Translations under genes and position numbers: made by a program
In this document: positions 53,801 to 63,552 of the stretch, piece by piece
Numbering within the stretch: position 1 is the stretch's first letter
Layout: each line of letters opens with the position of its first letter
Notes under the pieces: generated by a model
What the model was told of the DNA's origin: nothing
Seen by the model: the letters and a program-made list of their open reading frames with translations, nothing else
Databases searched by the model: none
Assembly (NCBI RefSeq): GCF_011089885.1
Contig: NZ_JAANBD010000006.1
Coordinates: 1 to 64,000 of the forward strand
Direction: 5' to 3'
Source: Thioalkalivibrio sp. XN279
GTDB taxonomy: Bacteria; Pseudomonadota; Gammaproteobacteria; Steroidobacterales; XN24
Length of the DNA: 64,000 nt

Positions 53801-55288
53801 CGCCCTGGAGAAGCCGGGCTCTCCGTCGAAGGTGTAGAGGTTCTCGGTCTTCACCACGTCCAGTCCGGCCGCGGCCAGTTGCAGCAGCAGCGCGGGCACA
53901 TCCCGCGCCGAGACCCCAGCAGCCTCGCCGGAGAAGCGGCAGCGCCAGTGGTCGGAGCGCAGCGTCTGCGGGCAGCCGCCCGGGTAGACCTTGACCCCGC
54001 GGTTGGTGATGAGCTCGAACTGCAGGCCGCCGGCCCGGACCGTCTCCAGGCGGCGCCCCAGTACCGCGGGATCCCGCCCCGCCTCGTCCCAATGGAGGAA
54101 CACGTCGAGGCCGACGAGTTCCTTGGTGGCCTGCCGGGCGGGCGCCATGACCTTGTCGACATGCAGCGCCGGCATGGCCTCGGCGGCGCGGGCGGCCGGC
54201 AAGTGGTGGGGCTGCAGTCCGAGCCGCTCGCTCACCGCGGCGGCAAAGGCCTGGGTGCCGACCCGGCGCTTGCTGATGCCGGGGCGGAAGATGTCGCTGG
54301 TGTGAATGCCGTCCTCGAGCGTGCGCAGCCAGGCGTTGTGGATCATCGTCGCCGGGGCATGGCGCCCGAGGTGATGCAGCATCATTACCGCGGCGAGCAG
54401 GAGCCCGGAGGGGTTGGCGATGTCCCGCCCCGCGATGTCGGGCGCCGAGCCGTGGACCGCCTCGAACATGGCGCAGTCGCGGCCGATGTTGGCCGAGCCC
54501 GCGAGGCCGATGGAGCCGGAGACCTCGGCGGCGACGTCGGAAAGAATGTCGCCATAGAGGTTGGGCGTCACCACGACGTCAAAGCCCCCGGGGCGCGAGG
54601 CCATGCGCGCAGTGCCGATGTCGATGATCATGTGCTCCGCGGCGATCTCCGGATAATCGCGCGCGGTCTCCTCGAACACCTGCTGGAACAGGCCGTCGGT
54701 CAGTTTCATGATGTTCGACTTGGTCATGCAGGTGACCTTGCGCCGGCCGTGGGCGCGCGCGTACTCGAAGGCATAGCGGCAGATGCGCTCGCAGCCCGGC
54801 CGCGTGATGAGCTTCAGGCACTGCACCACCTCACCGGTCTGGCGGTGCTCGATGCCGGCATAGGTGTCCTCCTCGTTCTCTCGGATCACGACCACGTCCA
54901 TGGCCGGATGCATGGAAGGCACGAAGGGGTGGTAAGCGATGCTCGGCCGCACGTTGGCATACAGGCCGAGCAGCTTGCGGAAGGACACGTTGACGCTCTT
55001 GTAGCCGCCGCCGGAGGGGGTCATCACCGGGCCCTTCAGGATCACGCCGTGCTCGGTGACCGCATCCAGGGCCTCAGGACCGAAGCCGGAGGCCGCGCCG
55101 GACTCGTAGGCCTTGAGCCCGACGGTGACTTGTTGGAAGCTGAGGGCCGGGTCCGCCTCGGCGAGCACGCCGAGCACGGCGGCGGTGATCTCGGGGCCGA
55201 TGCCGTCGCCGGCGGCGACCGCCACGGTGCGGGCAGGCAGGTTCTGCGGGATCGGGGCGTAGCTGAGCGGGGCGAGTACAGCAGACAT
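53789..55288 (-). CDS. icd: NADP-type isocitrate dehydrogenase (Thermus-like, long form)
   Basis: This 499-aa enzyme of the isocitrate/isopropylmalate dehydrogenase family has GDGIGPEI at the start and SVNVSFRKLLGLYANVRP (substrate binding). NEEDTYAGIEHRQT, TPNLYGDILSD and AVHGSAPDIAGRDIANP also match. It is longer than E. coli Icd (about 416) by a C-terminal extension of roughly 150 residues, as in the Thermus-type and related forms. GGAG lies 6 bases before ATG 55288; ATG 55300 would add four residues. It is divergent from a wHTH regulator that may control it. Confidence 0.88.
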   Translation of the reverse strand: MSAVLAPLSYAPIPQNLPARTVAVAAGDGIGPEITAAVLGVLAEADPALSFQQVTVGLKAYESGAASGFGPEALDAVTEHGVILKGPVMTPSGGGYKSVNVSFRKLLGLYANVRPSIAYHPFVPSMHPAMDVVVIRENEEDTYAGIEHRQTGEVVQCLKLITRPGCERICRYAFEYARAHGRRKVTCMTKSNIMKLTDGLFQQVFEETARDYPEIAAEHMIIDIGTARMASRPGGFDVVVTPNLYGDILSDVAAEVSGSIGLAGSANIGRDCAMFEAVHGSAPDIAGRDIANPSGLLLAAVMMLHHLGRHAPATMIHNAWLRTLEDGIHTSDIFRPGISKRRVGTQAFAAAVSERLGLQPHHLPAARAAEAMPALHVDKVMAPARQATKELVGLDVFLHWDEAGRDPAVLGRRLETVRAGGLQFELITNRGVKVYPGGCPQTLRSDHWRCRFSGEAAGVSARDVPALLLQLAAAGLDVVKTENLYTFDGEPGFSRAQGA

Positions 55289-55304
55289 GGGCAGCTCCAT
55301 ATAT

Positions 55305-55320
55305 ACGAAGTAGATTTCGT
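55305..55320. promoter_or_regulatory. Palindrome between icd and the wHTH regulator
   Basis: ACGAA and TTCGT face each other across GTAGAT within an AT-rich patch, 17 bases upstream of the icd ATG and reaching the regulator's GTG start at 55319. It is a candidate operator for the neighbouring regulator. Confidence 0.4.
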
Positions 55321-55666
55321 GAATAGTAAAACGCAAAATAACAGGGGAAGCAAGCCCCCCGCCGCAAGCGCTCCATCCGCAGAAGCCGCCGGCTGGACCT
55401 TCCTCAGCAATCACACGCACGTGCTGGTGTGCCTGGCCAGGAACCCCGACCAGGTGCTGCGCGAGGTCGCCCAGCAGGTCGGCATCACCGAGCGCGCCGT
55501 GCAGCGCATCGTCTCGGAGCTGGAAGCCGGGGGCGTGGTGCGGCGCGAGCGCCAGGGCCGGCGCAACCGCTACCACCTCAACCTCGACGCGCCGCTGCGC
55601 CATCCGCTGGAGCGCCACTGCACCGTGGGGGAACTGCTGCGCTCGGTCACGCCGCCCGAGGCATGA
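55319..55666 (+). CDS. MarR-like winged-helix transcriptional regulator
   Basis: The 115-aa product has a disordered N-terminus (about 1-24, rich in Ser/Ala/Pro), then a winged helix-turn-helix: [38 protein letters not shown] is here described by its core [12 protein letters not shown]-like recognition helix near residue 60 and a basic wing ([13 protein letters not shown]). No ligand domain follows, so it is a minimal single-domain regulator. The frame upstream of GTG 55319 lies over icd. Its ATG-less start without Shine-Dalgarno suggests leaderless or weak translation. It overlaps greB by 4 bases. Confidence 0.75.
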   Translation: MNSKTQNNRGSKPPAASAPSAEAAGWTFLSNHTHVLVCLARNPDQVLREVAQQVGITERAVQRIVSELEAGGVVRRERQGRRNRYHLNLDAPLRHPLERHCTVGELLRSVTPPEA

Positions 55667-56169
55667 GTCGCTACCGCCCGCCGGCGCCGAAATCTTCGCC
55701 CTACATCACGCCCGAGGGCGCGGCCCGCCTGCGCGCCGAGCTCGACCGGCTGTGGCGCGAGGAACGCCCCGAGGTGGTGCGCGCGCTGGCGGACGCCGCC
55801 GCCGAGGGCGACCGCTCGGAGAATGCCGAGTACATCTACCGCAAGAAGCAGCTGGGCGGGATCGACCGGCGCATCCGTTTCCTGCGCAGGCGACTCTCAG
55901 TGCTTAAAGTCGTGGACCGCACCCCCGCCGGCACCGAGCAGGTGTTCTTCGGCGCCTGGGTCACGGTGGAGGACGAGACCGGTGCAGAGGCGCGCTTCCG
56001 CATCGTCGGCCCGGACGAGTTCGACCAGGCGCCCGAGTACATCAGCATGGATGCGCCCCTCGCCCGCGCGCTCCTCAAGCGCAGCCCCGGCGACGAGGTG
56101 ACGCTGGAGCTGGCGGCGGGGCGCAAGACCTGGTTGCTGCTCGAGGTCACTTACGAGGCGCCGGACTGA
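55663..56169 (+). CDS. greB: Transcription elongation factor GreB
   Basis: This 168-aa protein rescues backtracked RNA polymerase by stimulating transcript cleavage. The coiled-coil tip carries [16 protein letters not shown], whose Asp and Glu coordinate Mg2+ in the polymerase channel. Start [15 protein letters not shown] and C-terminal [16 protein letters not shown] follow the Gre pattern; length and the basic patch after the coiled coil favour GreB over GreA. Its ATG overlaps the regulator stop (ATGA). Confidence 0.92.
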   Translation: MSRYRPPAPKSSPYITPEGAARLRAELDRLWREERPEVVRALADAAAEGDRSENAEYIYRKKQLGGIDRRIRFLRRRLSVLKVVDRTPAGTEQVFFGAWVTVEDETGAEARFRIVGPDEFDQAPEYISMDAPLARALLKRSPGDEVTLELAAGRKTWLLLEVTYEAPD

Positions 56170-56340
56170 CCCCCCAGGCGCCCAGCCGTCCGCCCGGCCA
56201 CTGCGTCGTTAGCAGGGTGCGCCAGGTGGCGCCCGCCGAGCGTCGCGGCCTGCCGAGCGTCACCCCCTCGGGCCTCGCACTCACCTGGCCATGCGGTCTC
56301 CGGGAGCGCTGGCCAGCGCCCGATATGTTGACTAGCCACC

Positions 56341-56414
56341 GGGTCGGGACGTGCACGGCTCACCGAGCGATATAAAGATTTCCTGAGCGAGGGGAGCCGT
56401 GCACGGCCCGACCC
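56341..56414 (+). repeat. Palindromic repeat unit, copy C
   Basis: Arms 56341-56361 and 56394-56414 pair at 20 of 21 positions around a 32-base loop containing GATATAAAGATTTC (56369-56382). The inner stem bases are CGGCTC with GAGCCG, different from copies A and B but still paired. It stands alone, about 38 kb from the other two. Confidence 0.8.
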
Positions 56415-56430
56415 CTCCGTAGGTTAAAAT

Positions 56431-56447
56431 CGAACGCTTGTTTAGCG
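56431..56447. promoter_or_regulatory. Possible PsrA-type operator upstream of the acyl-CoA dehydrogenase gene
   Basis: CGAAC-GCTT-GTTTAG resembles the GAAAC-N4-GTTTC pattern bound by PsrA and related TetR regulators of fatty-acid oxidation. It lies 21 bases before the start codon. Similarity is partial. Confidence 0.25.
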
Positions 56448-56467
56448 ACCGTTCCGGAGACCCCGCC

Positions 56468-57625
<1,158 letters not shown>

Positions 57626-57639
57626 GGCGGAGCACACTG

Positions 57640-59766
57640 ATGTTCACGCAAGCAATTGCTGTCGGCCTGGGGCTGGCGCTCGCGGGTTGCGCAACGGTCG
57701 GGACTGGCGAGGGCGTGCTGCAGCCCGGTTATCCGGAGACGCGGCGCATCGACCACGTCGACCAGTACTTCGGCGAAGACGTGGCCGACCCGTACCGCTG
57801 GATGGAGAATCTCGGCACGGCGGAGCTGGACGCCTGGATCGACGCCCAGAACGAGTTTTCCGCCGGGTTCGTGCAGCAGCTGCCGGACTACGACCGCATC
57901 CGCGCGCGCCTGGACGCGCTTTGGCGTACCGAGCGCCTCACCACACCACTTGTTCACGGCGGCAGGTTCTTCTTCGAGTACAACGACGGCACCGCCACGC
58001 TAAGCCGGCTCATGATGACCGACGGGCTGGCGGGGGAGTGGCGCGTGCTGCTCGACCCGGCCACGCTATCGGAGGACGGCACCACGATGCTGGCGCGCTG
58101 GAACGTCAGCCGCGACGCGCGGCACATCGCCTGGGCCGCCACCGTGGGCGGTTCCGACTGGACCAGCTGGCGCGTTCGCAACGTGGAGTCCGGCGAGGAC
58201 CTGCCCGAAGTGCTGGAGGGAACGAAGTCCACCTCCGCCGCCTGGCGCCGTGACAACACCGGTTTCTACTACGCCCGCTATCCGCAGAACGCAGCCGGCG
58301 AGTGGGACGACCGCCAGCAGGCCGAGGTGTGGTTCCACGCTCTGGGCACGCCGCAGGCGGAGGACGTGCACGTCTTCTCCGTGACGGACCATCCGACGCG
58401 CACGCCCTTTCCCCAGATGTCCTCGGACGGCCGTCACCTCGTGCTGTCCGTCTACGAGAACAACCGCAGCAACGGGATCTACCTGCTGCCCCTGGACGTG
58501 CCCGGCGCCGGCGTGATCCGGCTGGTCGACAGCTGGGATGGCGTGTCGTCTTACCTCGGCACGGTCGGCGGCACGGTTTATGTCCACACCAACATCGGCG
58601 CGCCGAAGGGCCGCGTGGTGGCGATCGATATTGCCGACCCGGAGCCCGCCGACTGGCGCGATGTCGTGCCCGAGTCCGAGCTGCCGATCGAGGACGCATC
58701 GGTCGTCGGCGAAACGATCGTGGTGCACTACCTCGAAGATGCGAAGAGCCGCGTCGACCTGTTCGCGCTCGACGGCGGCAGCCGCGAAACGCTGGCCCTG
58801 CCCGGGATCGGCAAGGTCTCGGGCTTCACCGGCTCGCCGGCCTCTAGCGAGACCTTCTTTGCCTTCGAGAGCTTCAGCAACCCCGGCACGGTGTTCCATT
58901 TCCGGCCGGACACCGGCGCGGTGACGAGCTTCCACCAGAAGTCGACTGCGCTCGACACCGACACGCTGGCGACGAAGCAGGTTTTCTTCGCCGGCAAGGA
59001 CGGCACCCGGGTGCCGATGTTCATCGTGCATCGCAAGGGCATTGAGCTCGACGGCGCCAACCCGACCATGCTGTACGGCTACGGCGGGTTCGGCGTCTCC
59101 ATGCTGCCCGGCTGGGACCTGCGCCTGCTGGGCTGGCTGGACCTGGGCGGCGTGCTGGCCATTGCCAACCTGCGCGGCGGCGGGGAGTACGGCGCCGACT
59201 GGCACGTGGCGGGCACGCGCGAGCGCAAGCAGAACGTGTTCGACGATTTCATCGCCGCGGCCGAGTGGCTGATCGCCGAAGGCTGGACCGCGCCAGAAAA
59301 GCTCGCCATTTATGGTCGCAGCAACGGCGGCCTGCTGGTAGGCGCGGTAGAGTTGCAGCGGCCGGAACTGTTCGCCGCGGCGGGGCCCGCGGTCGGCGTG
59401 CTCGACATGCTGCGCTATCACACCCCGAGCGCCAACGCGCGCGCCTGGCTGGGCGACTACGGCCTGGCGGAAATCGAGTCGGACTACCGGGCGCAGCGGG
59501 CGTACTCACCGGTGCACAACGTGCAGCCCGGCACCTGTTACCCCGCCACCATCATCCACACGGGGAAGTTCGACGATCGCGTGGTGCCATGGCACAGCTA
59601 CAAGTTCGCTGCCGCCATGCAGGCTGCCCAGGGCTGCGACAAGCCGGTCCTGCTGCGCACCGAGACGCGTGCCGGCCACGCCGCGGGCGGCGCCAAGCCG
59701 CGCCACATGCTGATCGACGAGTTCGCGGAGCTGTATGCCTTCTTCGCCTGGGCACTCGACATGTAA
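57640..59766 (+). CDS. Prolyl oligopeptidase family serine peptidase (S9A), lipoprotein
   Basis: This 708-aa protein has a lipobox LALAGC (Cys17), so it is probably a periplasmic lipoprotein. An N-terminal YPETRRIDHVDQYFGEDVADPYRWME segment is typical of S9A enzymes, followed by a seven-bladed propeller. The C-terminal hydrolase has Ser561 in YGRSNGG, an Asp in DDRVVPWHS (645/646) and His680 in RAGHAAG. It cleaves short Pro-containing peptides. It follows the acyl-CoA dehydrogenase gene by 14 bases but is probably functionally separate. Confidence 0.9.
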   Translation: MFTQAIAVGLGLALAGCATVGTGEGVLQPGYPETRRIDHVDQYFGEDVADPYRWMENLGTAELDAWIDAQNEFSAGFVQQLPDYDRIRARLDALWRTERLTTPLVHGGRFFFEYNDGTATLSRLMMTDGLAGEWRVLLDPATLSEDGTTMLARWNVSRDARHIAWAATVGGSDWTSWRVRNVESGEDLPEVLEGTKSTSAAWRRDNTGFYYARYPQNAAGEWDDRQQAEVWFHALGTPQAEDVHVFSVTDHPTRTPFPQMSSDGRHLVLSVYENNRSNGIYLLPLDVPGAGVIRLVDSWDGVSSYLGTVGGTVYVHTNIGAPKGRVVAIDIADPEPADWRDVVPESELPIEDASVVGETIVVHYLEDAKSRVDLFALDGGSRETLALPGIGKVSGFTGSPASSETFFAFESFSNPGTVFHFRPDTGAVTSFHQKSTALDTDTLATKQVFFAGKDGTRVPMFIVHRKGIELDGANPTMLYGYGGFGVSMLPGWDLRLLGWLDLGGVLAIANLRGGGEYGADWHVAGTRERKQNVFDDFIAAAEWLIAEGWTAPEKLAIYGRSNGGLLVGAVELQRPELFAAAGPAVGVLDMLRYHTPSANARAWLGDYGLAEIESDYRAQRAYSPVHNVQPGTCYPATIIHTGKFDDRVVPWHSYKFAAAMQAAQGCDKPVLLRTETRAGHAAGGAKPRHMLIDEFAELYAFFAWALDM

Positions 59767-59820
59767 CGGCACAGGGGCGGTCCCCGCATGGGCGCCCCTT
59801 CCAGCCCCTATAATGTCGGC

Positions 59821-61968
59821 ATGACTGCCGAGTCCGGGCTGCTCGTTCCGGGTAGAAACTGCTGGCGCAAGGAACACGCGCATCGCGTGGCGTTCCTGGT
59901 GGATGGTGCCGATTACTTCGCCGCGGTCCGCGCCGCGGCGGCTCGAGCCGAGCGCTCGATTTACATCCTCGCCTGGGACATCGACAGCCGCATGCGGCTG
60001 GTCCCGGAGGGCGCGGACGACGGCCTGCCGGAACCCCTCGGAGAGTTCCTCGACGCGCTGGCCCGGCGCCGGCGCTCGCTGCACATCCATATCCTCAACT
60101 GGGACTTCGCGATGCTGTATGCACCCGATCGCGAGGTCCTGCCCAGCTACAAGCTCGGCTGGCGCTCCCATCGCCGGGTGCATTTCGAGCTCGATGGCTG
60201 CCACCCCGTGGGCGCCTCGCACCACCAGAAGGTGGTGGTCGTGGACGACGCCGTCGCCTTCGTGGGCGGGCTGGACCTGACGCACTGCCGCTGGGACACG
60301 CCCGAGCATCGCGCGGACGATCCGTGCCGGCGCCATCCCTCGGGCGATCCCTGCCCGCCATTTCACGACGTGCAGATGGCGGTCGACGGCCAGGCGGCGG
60401 CGGCGCTGGGCGAACTGGCGCGAGAGCGCTGGCGCCGCGCCACGGGCAAGCAGCTCAAGCGGCCGCGGGTAAAGCGCGCACCGGACCGCTGGCCCGGCAC
60501 GCTGGTCCCGGATGTCGAGGACGTCGAGGTGGCCATCGCGCGCACCGAGCCGAGGTACGAGGACTGGGAGGAGGTGCAGGAAATCAAGCAACTGCACCTC
60601 GATGCCATCGCCGCCACGCGCAAGCAGCTGTACCTCGAGAACCAGTACTTCAGCGCCGCCTCGCTGGCGAACGCGATGGCGGAGCGCCTGGCCGAGCCGG
60701 AGGGGCCGGAAATCGCGCTGGTGACGCGCAGCGACGACAACAGCTGGCTGGAAGAATTCACCATCGGCGTGATGCGCGCGCGACTGCACCGCCAACTACG
60801 CGAAACGGCGCCCGAGGATCGCTACTGCACCTACTACCCGGATCTCGGACGACCTGGGGACGGCTACCTCAACGTCCATTCCAAGGTGCTGGTGATGGAC
60901 GACGACCTGCTCAGCATCGGCTCCGCCAACCTGAACAACCGTTCCATGGGCTTCGACACCGAGTGCAATCTCGCCATCGAGTCCGGCGGCGAAGAACGCA
61001 TCCGGCGCGCCATCCGCAGACTGCGCCAGCGCCTGCTCGCAGAGCATCTGGACACCTCTGCGGACGAGGTGGCGCGAACGGAGCAGGAAACCGGTTCGCT
61101 CCTGCGTAGCATCAGTGCGCTCAGCGGCGAGGGCCGGACCCTGGCACCCCTGGAGCCCGAGCTTTCAGAGAGCATGGACGCCGTCATCCCCGAAGGCCAC
61201 ATAATCGATCCCGAGACGCCGATCGAGCCGGCCAGGCTGGCCGCGCGGCTGCTGCCCTCGGAGACCCAGGCCTCCAAGATCGGGCGCGTGCTGCTCGCGG
61301 GCGGCCTGCTGGCCCTGTTCATCACCCTGGCGGCCGCCTGGCGCTGGACCGAGCTCGGGGAATGGCTGGCGCCGTCGAGGCTCGCCGGCCTCGTGGAGTC
61401 AATCAAGGCCATGCCCGCCGCGCCGCTGGTGGTGGTCGGCGCCTTCGTCCTCGGCACGCTGCTGGTGGTCCCGGTCACGCTGATGATCGCGGTCGTGGTG
61501 CTGGTGTTCGGACCGGTCGAGGGCGCGATTTACGCCGCCATCGGCTCTCTGCTCGGTGCGGGCGTGACCTATTGGATCGGTCAGCTCATCGGTCGCGCGA
61601 CCGTGCGGCGCATCGCCGGCTCGCGGCTGGACCGCCTCAGCCGCGCACTGGGCAAGCGTGGCGTGCTGGCGGTGACCACGGTGCGCGTGCTCCCGGTAGC
61701 GCCTTTCACCATCATCAACCTGGTCGCCGGCGCGACGCACATCAGCCTGCGCGACTACCTGCTCGGCACGGTCCTCGGCATGGGCCCGGGCATCATCGCC
61801 ATCGCGGTGTTCATCGACCGCATTCTCGCCACCCTGCGCAACCCCGAGCCGGGCACCCTCGGACTGCTCACCATAGTGGTGGTGCTCATCGTTGCGGGCA
61901 TGGCATGGCTGCGCCGCACCCTGCGCCGGCGGCACACCGGCAAGCGAGCCTCGGGATCGGCGAGCTGA
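59821..61968 (+). CDS. Phospholipase D-like protein fused to a VTT (DedA/SNARE-associated) membrane domain
   Basis: The 715-aa protein has two HKD motifs, His135-x-Lys137 with Asp142 and His353-x-Lys355 with Asp360, so the PLD domain spans roughly 20-430. After a linker come membrane helices: one near 490-510 and a VTT domain at about 535-690 (GVTYWIGQLIGR and LRVLPVAPFTIINLVAGATHI-like core). PLDs hydrolyse or transfer phosphatidyl groups, and VTT proteins include lipid scramblases. The fusion suggests lipid remodelling at the inner membrane. ATG 59821 follows the family start. Confidence 0.88.
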   Translation: MTAESGLLVPGRNCWRKEHAHRVAFLVDGADYFAAVRAAAARAERSIYILAWDIDSRMRLVPEGADDGLPEPLGEFLDALARRRRSLHIHILNWDFAMLYAPDREVLPSYKLGWRSHRRVHFELDGCHPVGASHHQKVVVVDDAVAFVGGLDLTHCRWDTPEHRADDPCRRHPSGDPCPPFHDVQMAVDGQAAAALGELARERWRRATGKQLKRPRVKRAPDRWPGTLVPDVEDVEVAIARTEPRYEDWEEVQEIKQLHLDAIAATRKQLYLENQYFSAASLANAMAERLAEPEGPEIALVTRSDDNSWLEEFTIGVMRARLHRQLRETAPEDRYCTYYPDLGRPGDGYLNVHSKVLVMDDDLLSIGSANLNNRSMGFDTECNLAIESGGEERIRRAIRRLRQRLLAEHLDTSADEVARTEQETGSLLRSISALSGEGRTLAPLEPELSESMDAVIPEGHIIDPETPIEPARLAARLLPSETQASKIGRVLLAGGLLALFITLAAAWRWTELGEWLAPSRLAGLVESIKAMPAAPLVVVGAFVLGTLLVVPVTLMIAVVVLVFGPVEGAIYAAIGSLLGAGVTYWIGQLIGRATVRRIAGSRLDRLSRALGKRGVLAVTTVRVLPVAPFTIINLVAGATHISLRDYLLGTVLGMGPGIIAIAVFIDRILATLRNPEPGTLGLLTIVVVLIVAGMAWLRRTLRRRHTGKRASGSAS

Positions 61969-61972
61969 GCAA

Positions 61973-62800
61973 CTACCGCAGTCCGAGGCGGGACAGGAAC
62001 TCGTCCAGCCCCGCCCGGTAGCGAGCCTCGTGGCGCAGAAAACCCGTGTTGTGATCGCCGCCGAACACCAGCATCTGGCTGCGCATGCCGGCCGCGGCAT
62101 GCAACGCCTCGGCATGACTGAAGGGGATGATCTCGTCATCGCGGCTGTGCGCGATGAGCACCGGTGCGCTCACCTCGCCAATGAGCCGCTCGACGGGATA
62201 CTCGATCCGAGCCAGCCGGCGCACAGGAAGGAACCAGTAGATTTCCGCAGCAAGATCCGGCACGGAGCGGAACGTCGACTCGACGATCAGCGCGCGCGGC
62301 GTTTGCTGCACCGCCAGCCAGGTGGCCACTGCGCCCCCGAGCGAACGTCCGAACAGGATGATCCTTTGCGGGTCGACCCCACGGTGATCGACAAGATGCT
62401 GCCAGGCGGCGTGCGCGTCCTGGTAAGTCCCTTGCTCGGACGGGCGGCCCGAGCTCAGGCCATAGCCGCGGTAATCGAAAATCAGCACCGACAAGCCGAG
62501 GGAATTAAAGATTCGCAGCGACTCCAGCCGGTGGGAGATGTTCCCGGCATTGCCATGGAAGAACAGCACCACGGCGCGCTCCCCGGATGCGGGCAGGAAC
62601 CAGCCGTGCAGGGTCTCGCCGTCACTGGTCGCGATCTCCACAGGCTCATACTCGAGCCCCACGGCAGCCGGCGTGGCCGCCATTTCACGAGACGGTATGG
62701 AGGGAAGAAAAAGCATGCTTCCCTGCCGCATCCATAGCATGGCGACGAGCAGAGCGTAGCCTGCGACCAGCAGCAACAAGACTGCGGCCAGCCCTTTCAT
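61973..62800 (-). CDS. Alpha/beta hydrolase (BEM46/YfhR-like), membrane-anchored
   Basis: This 275-aa protein has an N-terminal hydrophobic helix (about 3-24) and an alpha/beta hydrolase domain. The oxyanion motif FFHGNAGN is at 80-87, the nucleophile is Ser153 in GRSLGG, the acid is Asp222 in HSRDDEI, and His250 lies in GGDHN. It is anchored to the inner membrane, with activity on unknown esters or acyl groups. ATG 62800 is chosen; the frame to 63073 crosses ppgK. It lies 7 bases after the ppgK stop. Confidence 0.85.
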   Translation of the reverse strand: MKGLAAVLLLLVAGYALLVAMLWMRQGSMLFLPSIPSREMAATPAAVGLEYEPVEIATSDGETLHGWFLPASGERAVVLFFHGNAGNISHRLESLRIFNSLGLSVLIFDYRGYGLSSGRPSEQGTYQDAHAAWQHLVDHRGVDPQRIILFGRSLGGAVATWLAVQQTPRALIVESTFRSVPDLAAEIYWFLPVRRLARIEYPVERLIGEVSAPVLIAHSRDDEIIPFSHAEALHAAAGMRSQMLVFGGDHNTGFLRHEARYRAGLDEFLSRLGLR

Positions 62801-62807
62801 CCCGCGT

Positions 62808-63542
62808 TCAGCTCTCCGCGGCGGCCAGCGCGGCGCCCACGATCCCCGCGTCGTTGCCCAGCGCCGCCGGCACCACGCGGGTCTGGCACTTGAGCAGCGG
62901 GAGAAACTTGTCGGATTTGCGGCTGACGCCGCCACCGATAATGAACAGGTCCGGCCACACCAACTGTTCGAGCGCGACCAGCACCTGGGAGACGCGCGCA
63001 GCCCACTTGGTCCATGACAGGTGATCATTCTTGCGCGCCTGGGCCGAGGCGCGATGTTCCGCCTCATCGCCACGGATCTCCATGTGGCCGAACTCCGTGT
63101 TCGGCACCAGCCGGCCGTCGAGGAACACGGCGCTGCCGATGCCGGTGCCGAGCGTCAGCATGACCACCGTGCCCTGCACTTCGCGCCCGGCGCCGTAGCG
63201 CATCTCCGCCAGGCCGGCGGCGTCGGCGTCGTTGAGCACGGTGACCGGGGCCCCGAGGGCGACCGAGAACAGGCGCTGGATGTCGCAGCCGACCCACTCG
63301 GGATCGATGTTTGCCGCCGTGTACGCCACGCCGTGCTTGACTACCGCCGGCACGGCCACCCCGACGCGCGCGGCCGGCCCGAAGCGGCGTTGGACCTCGG
63401 CCACCGCGGCGGACACCGCCATCGGCGTGGCGGGCTGCGGCGTGAGCATCTTGTGCCGTTCCGTCACGAGGCTCCCGCTGGCCAGGTCCACGGGCGCGCC
63501 CTTGATGCCGGAGCCGCCCACATCGATGCCGAGAATGCTCAT
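62808..63542 (-). CDS. ppgK: Polyphosphate glucokinase
   Basis: This 244-aa ROK-family kinase phosphorylates glucose using polyphosphate or ATP. Landmarks are [11 protein letters not shown] near the start, [21 protein letters not shown] (phosphate loop) and the PpgK-specific segment [14 protein letters not shown] with SWTKWAARV. No transmembrane segment is present. GAGGA precedes ATG 63542. In combination with trehalose breakdown, it would return glucose to glucose 6-phosphate. Confidence 0.9.
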   Translation of the reverse strand: MSILGIDVGGSGIKGAPVDLASGSLVTERHKMLTPQPATPMAVSAAVAEVQRRFGPAARVGVAVPAVVKHGVAYTAANIDPEWVGCDIQRLFSVALGAPVTVLNDADAAGLAEMRYGAGREVQGTVVMLTLGTGIGSAVFLDGRLVPNTEFGHMEIRGDEAEHRASAQARKNDHLSWTKWAARVSQVLVALEQLVWPDLFIIGGGVSRKSDKFLPLLKCQTRVVPAALGNDAGIVGAALAAAES

Positions 63543-63552
63543 AGTGTCGTCC

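Larger units (their letters stand above)
56170..56467. other. Intergenic region between greB and the acyl-CoA dehydrogenase
   Basis: This 298-base spacer contains repeat copy C (56341-56414) and, nearer the downstream gene, an AT-richer stretch (56421-56447) that probably holds the promoter. No small gene is evident. Confidence 0.55.
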
